From the NCBI GenBank assembly GCA_963789495.1, contig CAWBLP010000005.1, positions 186,001 through 250,000 of the forward strand: DNA of 64,000 nt. The letters are read 5' to 3'. Shown here in pieces: positions 61,912-64,000 of this stretch. Source of the DNA: CAWBLP01 sp963789495 (lineage in GTDB: Bacteria; Pseudomonadota; Alphaproteobacteria; Acetobacterales; Acetobacteraceae). Every line of letters begins with the position of its first letter. The first letter of the stretch is position 1. A model generated the notes under the pieces. The model was not told the DNA's origin. It saw nothing but the letters and a program-made list of their open reading frames with translations, and ran no database searches. Made by a program: the position numbers and the translations under genes.

Positions 61912-64000
61912 ATGCCCGACACAAACGCACCAGCCGGCAGTCGCTTTTCCGGCCTGACTCCACTTCTGGCACCGCGCTCCGTCGCCGTGCTCGGCGCGTC
62001 CAGCGATCCGACCCGCATCAGCGGCCGGCCGATCGCCTACATGAAGGCGCAGGGTTTCAAGGGCGGGCTGTATCCGATCAATCCCAACCGCGGCCGAGGT
62101 GCAGGGGCTGAAAGCCTATGCCTCGGTCGCTGATCTGCCGGAAACTGCCCGATGTGGTGATCGTCGCCGTCGCCGCCGAAGTCGCCGAACAAGTCCATCG
62201 AGCAACTCGCTGCGCGCGGCGTGAAGGCGGTGGTGATGTTCACCGCCGGCTTCGCCGAAATGGACGAGGCCGGCGAAGCAGCCCAGGACGCGCATGGTGG
62301 CAACGGCGCGCAAATACGGCATGCGCATCCTCGGCCCGAACTGCCTGGGCGTGTTCGACGCGCGCACGGCGTACTACGCGACGTTCTCCTCATCGTTCGA
62401 TTCCGGATGGCCGGTGATGGGCCGCATCGGCATCGCATCGCAATCCGGCGCCTACGGCACGCATCTCTATACGCTGGCGCGCAACCGCGGCATCGGCGCA
62501 TCGCTCTGCATCATGACCGGCAATGAAGCGGACGTGACGGTCGGCGAATGCATCGGCTGGCTGGCGGAAAATCCCGAAGTCGATGTCATCGCCGTCTATG
62601 CCGAGGGCATCCGCGAAGCGCCCGGCCTGATCGCCGCGCTGCAAGCCGCACGCGCCGGCGAAAAAGCCGATCGTCATGCAGAAGGTCGGCCGCAGCGAAC
62701 TCGGCAGCAAGGCCGCGAAGTCGCACACCGCTTCGATCGCCGGCGACGACGCCGTGACCGAAGCGGTGATGAGCGAATTCGGCGTGGTGCGCGCGCGCAA
62801 TTCGGAGGAGATGCTGGACATCGCCCATACCGCGACCCGCAAGATCTATCCGGCACGCAACACGCTGGGCGTCATCACCGTGTCCGGCGGCGCCGGCGTG
62901 CTGATCAGCGACACCGCCGAAAGCGTCGGCCTGGCGATGCCGGAAATGCCGGTCGGAAACGCAGAAGCGTCCTGCGCGAGCTGGTGCCGTTCTGCGCGCC
63001 GCGCAATCCGGTGGATGCGACCGCGCAGGTGTCGAACGACGTCACGCTGATCAACACCTTCACCGAGGCGATGGTGCGCGACGGCGGCTACAGCTCGGTG
63101 CTCGGCTTCTTCAGCATGACCGCGTCGTCCCGCCGCTGGCCGTCGATCCGCGAACAGCTCAACGTGGTGAAAGGCGAAATACCCGGACCGGCTCTACGCG
63201 TTGTCGGTGATCGTGCCGCCGGAACGGCGCGACGAACTGGAAGCGGACGGCTGGGTGGTGCATGAGGACCCGACCCGCGCCGTGGTGGCGATCGACGCGA
63301 TGGGCCGCTTCGGCGCCGCCTTCGCCGCACCGACTGGCGAAGCGGCCGCCGACGGTGCACGCGGTAACCCTGCCGGACGACGACGCCATCGGAGGCGGAG
63401 GCAAAGCGCCTGCTGGCCGCAGCGGGAATCACCTCCGCGCCCGAGCAGACCTGCGCCAGCGCCGAGGAGGCGGTCGCCGCAGCGGAATTGTTCGGCTTCC
63501 CGGTGGTGATGAAGATCCTGTCGCCCGACATTCTGCACAAGTCGGAGATCGGCGGCGTGCTGCTGGATGTCGGCCGACGATGCGGCGGTGCGCGACGGCT
63601 ACGACCTGCTGCTGGCGCGTGCGAAACGCGCCGCGCCCGAATGCGCGCATCGAAGGCGTGCTGGTGGCGAAGCAGTTGCAGGGCGGCGTGGAGTGCATCC
63701 TGGGCATCCATCGCGACCCGGTGTTCGGCCCGATCGCCATGTTCGGTCTGGGCGGCATCTTCGTCGAGGTGATGAAGGACGTGGTGTTCCGCCGCTGCCC
63801 GTTCGGCGCGGATGTCGCGGAGCAGATGATCCGCTCGATCAAGGGCGCACCGCTGCTGCTCGGCGCGCGCGGCCGCCCGAAGGCGGATGTGCGCGGCGCT
63901 GGCGCAGATGCTGGCGCGGCTGTCGGCCTTCGCCGTCGCGGCGGGGCCGCGGCTGCAATCGATCGATCTGAACCCGGTGTTCGCAATGCCGGAAGGCCAT
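61912..64000 (+). pseudogene. Acyl-CoA synthetase (NDP-forming) / acetate-CoA ligase family, riddled with +1 frameshifts, cut by window edge
   Basis: From an ATG at 61912 the sequence encodes one ADP-forming acyl-CoA synthetase spread over three frames. Domains in order: CoA-binding (LLAPRSVAVLGASSDPTRIS; YPINPN), ligase CoA-domain (RILGPNCLGVFDAR; GIASQSGAYGT; KSHTASIAGDD), then ATP-grasp (GFPVVMKILSPDILHKSEIG; LNPVFAMPEGH). Thirteen sites, each one extra base, restore the frame: about 62092, 62145, 62193, 62292, 62660, 62955, 62971, 63179, 63345, 63391, 63572, 63639 and 63895; the frame arithmetic agrees with the frame read at the end. The repaired protein is about 692 residues so far, near full length. 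It would ligate or break CoA thioesters with ATP/ADP. Its 5' end follows a 208-base gap after the GNAT gene. Confidence 0.85.

Noticed and set aside
61912..64000. Programmed +1 frameshifting to explain the acyl-CoA synthetase
   Set aside because: Thirteen sites with no shared slippery sequence or stop context; no bacterial precedent for such density.

Overview
The window is high-GC, densely coded bacterial DNA, most consistent with an alphaproteobacterium of the Acetobacteraceae (Rhodospirillales). The evidence is the hdaA-ppk1-ppx order at 56.7-61.2 kb, a DUF1674 protein beside folD, an argJ preceded by parvulin isomerases, and the protein style of the glycosyltransferase cluster. The family assignment is inference from gene content; no marker gene such as 16S rRNA is present.

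Layout. 0-12.5 kb: the edge of an IS630-type transposase, a MaoC dehydratase pair, a metallophosphoesterase, two tandem parvulin isomerases with argJ, a TSUP permease, a PanE-like reductase, an enoyl-CoA hydratase, an EmrA/EmrB-type efflux pair and a 2-hydroxyacid dehydrogenase. 12.6-13.3 kb: a VapBC-like toxin-antitoxin pair with an unusual antitoxin. 13.4-19.6 kb: a probable aromatic-compound catabolic region (two ACMSD-like amidohydrolases, a Rieske protein, a CMD-family protein, a frameshifted GST, a VOC dioxygenase-like protein and an HpaB-type hydroxylase). 20-30 kb: a nitrogen-scavenging region. An NCS2 permease, an isochorismatase-type hydrolase and a polyamine-type ABC importer without its ATPase run leftward; atzF-atzG-atzE-atzH run rightward. 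Together they suggest uptake and stepwise breakdown of biuret/triuret-like compounds through allophanate.

30-34 kb: a resolvase remnant, a response regulator divergent from a GAF/HisKA_2 sensor kinase, tRNA-Ala(CGC), then YggT, DUF167 and folD. 34-37.6 kb: an accessory stretch with a Pro/Ala-rich unknown protein, an AT-richer HEPN-motif gene, and a probable peptidoglycan amidase effector with an overlapping lipoprotein immunity gene. 37.8-52.2 kb: nine genes, all leftward and tightly packed, for the cell surface: sterol-desaturase-like enzyme, beta-propeller, O-antigen-ligase-like protein, glycosyltransferases, hydrophobic-W-like protein, Sel1 repeat protein and a type I secretion adaptor and ABC exporter, the last two frameshifted. 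52.5-61.7 kb: amidase, PAT-type acetyltransferase, AmpG-like permease, SPOR-like protein, a structured repeat, then hdaA-ppk1-ppx and another acetyltransferase. 61.9-64 kb: an acyl-CoA synthetase interrupted by thirteen apparent single-base insertions.

Two signals cut across the annotation. First, frame lesions in GST, the ABC exporter, the adaptor and the acyl-CoA synthetase can all be read as extra single bases (the adaptor's second site could instead be one missing base); this looks more like uncorrected sequencing insertions than gene decay. Second, a hairpin-rich intergenic repeat occurs twice, at 19.6 and 56.4 kb, in opposite orientations.
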